Shown: in pieces, positions 61,116 through 64,000 of the stretch | Position numbering within the stretch: position 1 is the stretch's first letter | How the letters are laid out: each line of letters begins with the position of its first letter | From: an uncultured bacterium | Lineage (GTDB): Bacteria; Cyanobacteriota; Vampirovibrionia; Gastranaerophilales; Gastranaerophilaceae | Direction: 5' to 3' | DNA: 64,000 nt | NCBI GenBank assembly: GCA_902801985.1 | Contig: CADCKD010000006.1 | Span: 1-64,000 of the forward strand | Program-made: the position numbers and the translations under genes | Notes under the pieces: generated by a model | What the model saw: only the letters and a program-made list of their open reading frames with translations | The model's database searches: none | What the model was told of the DNA's origin: nothing

Positions 61116-62005
61116 TTTTTATTCTCTTGGTAACCAAAATTTTTTAAGCTGGAATCTTTTTTGCGCCAGTCTTTTTCAACTTTGACTTCAAGGCCAAGAA
61201 AAACTTTCTTTTCGGTAATTTTTTCAAGTTCTAATCTTGCTTCTGTTCCGATTTTTTTGAGCAGGGAACCGTTTTTGCCTATCAAAATACCTTTTTGACT
61301 TTTTTGTTCGCAGAAAATTGTTGCATAAATCTTATCAATATCTTCTTGTTCAAAATAATTTGTAATCTGTACCGCAACAGAATGGGGAATCTCATCAGAA
61401 GTGTTTAGTAAGATTTTTTCTCTAATAACTTCTTGAGCAACATCACGCATTGTTTCTTCTGTTACAACATCTTCAGGATACAAAATTTCACCTTGCGGAA
61501 GTTTTTTATAAATATTGTTTATTAGGGTATCAATATTCCTGCCTGTTTTAGCAGAAACTCTTACAATTGGCAGGTTTTCTTCAAAAAGTGTTTTATATGT
61601 TAATAAATTGGCTTCAACTTTTTCAGTTTTTTTAACCTTGTCAACTTTGTTCATGACGATTATTATCGGAATATTTGTTTGAAGCAGATTTTGTGCAATC
61701 CACTTGTCGCCTTTGCCGGCACTTTCAGAACCGTCAACCAAAAACAAAATTACATCCGCATCAGGAACTGCAACTTTTGCTTCATCAAGTAAAAATTCTC
61801 CAAGTTTGTTTAAAGGTTTGTGAACCCCAGGGGTATCAACAAAAACAATTTGCCCTTCAGGTTTTGTATATATACCTTTAATACGTTTACGTGTTGTTTG
61901 AGCTTTGTCTGTTGTTATGACAATTTTTTGCCCTAAAATTTGATTTAACAGGGTTGATTTACCGACGTTAGGACGCCCTATTATTGCAACAAATCCGCTT
62001 TTCAT
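61112..62005 (-). CDS. era: GTPase Era
   Basis: Predicted 297 residues. GTPase motifs: G1 GRPNVGKST (10-18), G3 DTPG (about 57), G4 NKVD (about 122), and the Era effector-type segment ITTDKAQTTRKRIKG. A C-terminal KH domain (about 225-280: GILIGKNGSLLKKIG) binds the 3' end of 16S rRNA in 30S assembly. No Shine-Dalgarno is present, and a TACAAT hexamer lies 6 nt before the start, so it is predicted to be leaderless. Confidence 0.97.
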   Translation of the reverse strand: MKSGFVAIIGRPNVGKSTLLNQILGQKIVITTDKAQTTRKRIKGIYTKPEGQIVFVDTPGVHKPLNKLGEFLLDEAKVAVPDADVILFLVDGSESAGKGDKWIAQNLLQTNIPIIIVMNKVDKVKKTEKVEANLLTYKTLFEENLPIVRVSAKTGRNIDTLINNIYKKLPQGEILYPEDVVTEETMRDVAQEVIREKILLNTSDEIPHSVAVQITNYFEQEDIDKIYATIFCEQKSQKGILIGKNGSLLKKIGTEARLELEKITEKKVFLGLEVKVEKDWRKKDSSLKNFGYQENKN

Positions 62006-62011
62006 AAATTT

Positions 62012-62040
62012 ATTGTAACATAAATTTATTAATTTTTAAA
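62012..62040 (-). promoter_or_regulatory. Predicted leaderless promoter of era
   Basis: On the minus strand: TTTAAA, 17 nt, TACAAT, 6 nt, ATG at 62005. Confidence 0.5.
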
Positions 62041-62115
62041 AAAGTAGCAAATTTTTTTACTCTCGGTTATTATATAGTTAAGTGTAGTTTTATTAGGTAT
62101 TGAATTTTAAAAATC

Positions 62116-64000
62116 ATGATGAAAAATAAAGGTTTATTAACAGCTATCATATTATTAGGCTTAATTTTAAGTGGTATCAGCGTAAATGCAGACTCCGCAA
62201 GTAATCTTTTGAAAATGGACGTAAAACGTTCGACTGCAGCTGATACGGTTGATGTTACTTTTTATACAACGGGCAGTAATTACAACTCTGTTGTTACAAG
62301 AAAATCTGATAACAAGTACGTTGTACTTTTGCCAAATACTTCCGGTTCAGCATCAATTGTTCCAAGTTTAGGCGGAGTTAAAGATTTAATTAGTGATATT
62401 AATGTAAAAAGTGTTGATGACGGTATTGGCGGCTATACAAAGGTAACTTTCAGCACAACAAAACCGGTTAAAATCCAAACATTTACTAAAAAAACAGAAC
62501 CGTTAACAAAAGCACAAGAAGAATATAAAAATATGATTGCAAAGCATGATTCGGTTCCTGCAATTCGTGTAGGTCAAGCAAATAATGCTTCTGTAAATAC
62601 AAAACCTGTTTCTAATACCGCTAAAACAGCGGCTCAGCAACCTGCAAAACCTGCGGTAAATAAAACTACACAAACAAGTACTCCAAAAACAAATACTCAA
62701 AAACCTGCAACAAAAACAGAGACAAAACCTTCAGATTCATACAAAACTGTCTCAAAACCTACAGCGCAGGTTATACAGTTGAAACCGCAAGCATCTCAAC
62801 CAAAATCTCAAACTGCAAAACCAAAAACAGAGATTGTAAATACAAAACCTGTTGAGAATGTTCAACCAAAAGTTAATGTTCCGACAGAAAATCAGACTGT
62901 TAGTGACGTTAAACCTGTTGAAGAAGCACCAAAGGCTACACCTGTTGAAAATAATGTTACCGAAACAGCTGAAACAAACACAATTGCATCTAAGTTTAAA
63001 ATTGATGAAGCTAAGATTGATAGTTTTGGTTTGAATAAATCAAAATTGCGTAAAATCCCTCTAATAGGCGGATTGATTGTTTTAGGCTTATTCTTATTTG
63101 TTGGTTTGTTTAATTTGCTTGTAAGAATGGCCGCAAAAAGTTCTCAAGAATTTAGAAAATTATTTGATACTCCTGTTTCAAGACCATCAGGTATTGATAA
63201 AGAAGAACTTGAAACTATTATGAACGATGAGTCTTTGAATTGGCAGGAAAAATATAAAAGATATACTGAAACTGAAGATAAATCCAAGAATTCCGGCGGT
63301 TTCAATAATTTAGCATATGTAGCGGATATGTCCGGCAAAAAAGATGCTCTTGTTGAAACTGATAGCCGCAAACCAATAAGTGAAGTTGCTGCAGAAAATC
63401 TTAAAAATATGGAAAAACCTTCAGTAGAAACAGCTATTGAAAATGAATTGAAGGCTCGTATTTCTCAAATGGAACATGCATTATCTCAAACTCCATCTTT
63501 AAATAATCCATATGTAGAACAAGATAATTCTGTAAAATCCGAAGAAAATGCTATTTCTCAAAAAATGGCTGCCGTTAAATTAAAAGCATTTGCTAAAAAT
63601 AAGAGCCTCAGAGAAGCAAGCAGAAATCTTTATAGCGAATTTAAGAAAGAGACCAAAAATGGTCAATATAAGGAAGGAAGATTTGTGAAATTGAAGAATT
63701 CACCATTAAGCGTAAGCAGCAGAAAATCTAAAAATTCAATCGGAGCTGCAACCGATGTAATTAAAGCTGAAGACAACTTAATTACTGTAAGCGAAAAAGC
63801 TAAGAATGATATTGCTTATTCTACATCATCTGTCGGAGAATATTTCTCAATTTTGGATTCAGAACCGGCAGAAAAAATTGCAAACAGTTTCCAAAATCGA
63901 TCTGCTGCAAGTGAGTCCGGAATGACAAATACTATTTCGGGCCAAAAACATGCTAACCCGTATAGCAATTACACATCTGACTATATGAGTATGAATAATA
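62116..64000 (+). CDS. AMIN-like, Pro/Thr/Lys-rich membrane protein, 3' end outside the window
   Basis: The open frame starts at 62116 (or 62119, the adjacent ATG) and runs to the window edge, at least 628 codons. A signal peptide (MKNKGLLTAIILLGLILSGI..NA) is followed by an AMIN-like beta domain (about 35-125: VDVTFYTTGSNYNSVV, YTKVTFSTTKPVKIQ). A long Lys/Thr/Pro/Gln-rich linker (about 150-300), a membrane segment (IPLIGGLIVLGLFLFVGLFN, about 315-334) and a helical charged region follow. AMIN domains target PilQ/AmiC-type envelope proteins. The incomplete end makes the function uncertain. Confidence 0.85.
   Translation, partial: MMKNKGLLTAIILLGLILSGISVNADSASNLLKMDVKRSTAADTVDVTFYTTGSNYNSVVTRKSDNKYVVLLPNTSGSASIVPSLGGVKDLISDINVKSVDDGIGGYTKVTFSTTKPVKIQTFTKKTEPLTKAQEEYKNMIAKHDSVPAIRVGQANNASVNTKPVSNTAKTAAQQPAKPAVNKTTQTSTPKTNTQKPATKTETKPSDSYKTVSKPTAQVIQLKPQASQPKSQTAKPKTEIVNTKPVENVQPKVNVPTENQTVSDVKPVEEAPKATPVENNVTETAETNTIASKFKIDEAKIDSFGLNKSKLRKIPLIGGLIVLGLFLFVGLFNLLVRMAAKSSQEFRKLFDTPVSRPSGIDKEELETIMNDESLNWQEKYKRYTETEDKSKNSGGFNNLAYVADMSGKKDALVETDSRKPISEVAAENLKNMEKPSVETAIENELKARISQMEHALSQTPSLNNPYVEQDNSVKSEENAISQKMAAVKLKAFAKNKSLREASRNLYSEFKKETKNGQYKEGRFVKLKNSPLSVSSRKSKNSIGAATDVIKAEDNLITVSEKAKNDIAYSTSSVGEYFSILDSEPAEKIANSFQNRSAASESGMTNTISGQKHANPYSNYTSDYMSMNN

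Overview
The window comes from a low-GC bacterial chromosome that looks like a non-photosynthetic relative of Cyanobacteria (the Melainabacteria / Vampirovibrionia, probably the gut order Gastranaerophilales). Direct evidence: the RNA polymerase beta' subunit is split into rpoC1 and rpoC2 at the cyanobacterial position. RpoC2 carries an insertion of about 650 residues between the two trigger-loop halves, like cyanobacterial SI3. A homologue of LdpA, an iron-sulphur protein known from the cyanobacterial clock, is present. No photosynthesis gene is seen. HydG and a FixC/FixX pair point to an anaerobic, hydrogen- and electron-bifurcation-type metabolism. The order-level placement is inference.

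Layout. 1-4.1 kb is accessory DNA: a small gene with foreign codon use, a tyrosine integrase, a zinc-ribbon protein, a GIY-YIG-like protein, an XRE regulator overlapping an ImmA/IrrE metallopeptidase, then 145-bp tandem repeats ending in a tRNA-3'-end-like sequence. 4.1-18 kb holds an EF-hand/coiled-coil/CHAP protein, metG, a TonB-C-like secreted protein, hinT with a large helicase-nuclease, a Nudix/HAD pair, ispF and leuS. 18-23.8 kb is mostly lineage-specific proteins (a three-gene minus-strand operon, a TPR protein) and ubiE. 24.2-33.3 kb is rpoB-rpoC1-rpoC2. 33.5-39.2 kb has a kinase-like protein, holA-holB, and fixC-fixX with a small repeat protein. 39.2-49 kb is mainly minus strand: a CBS-domain membrane protein, a secreted metallopeptidase, TPR and FtsB-like proteins, a probable outer-membrane protein, a pilin-like protein and recJ, plus hsp20 on the plus strand. 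49.1-55 kb has mtnA, a second TonB-C protein, a beta-lactamase-fold protein, ldpA and hydG. 55.6-61 kb contains tmRNA and tRNA-Leu(GAG), each next to duplicated copies of its own ends, and several proteins sharing a short N-terminal motif. 61.1-64 kb holds era and an AMIN-like membrane protein that runs off the right edge.

Three patterns cut across the window. (1) At least eight genes have a -10 hexamer ending exactly 6 nt before the start codon and no Shine-Dalgarno sequence, which predicts leaderless mRNAs, including holA and era. (2) Small GC-rich palindromic repeats lie between genes, at the ends of structural RNA genes, and once apparently in frame inside leuS. (3) Several proteins of unknown function begin with a related short tag ending in Phe-x-Gly. 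These, with the LdpA homologue, are the best candidates for undescribed biology. No CRISPR array and no complete transposable element was seen.
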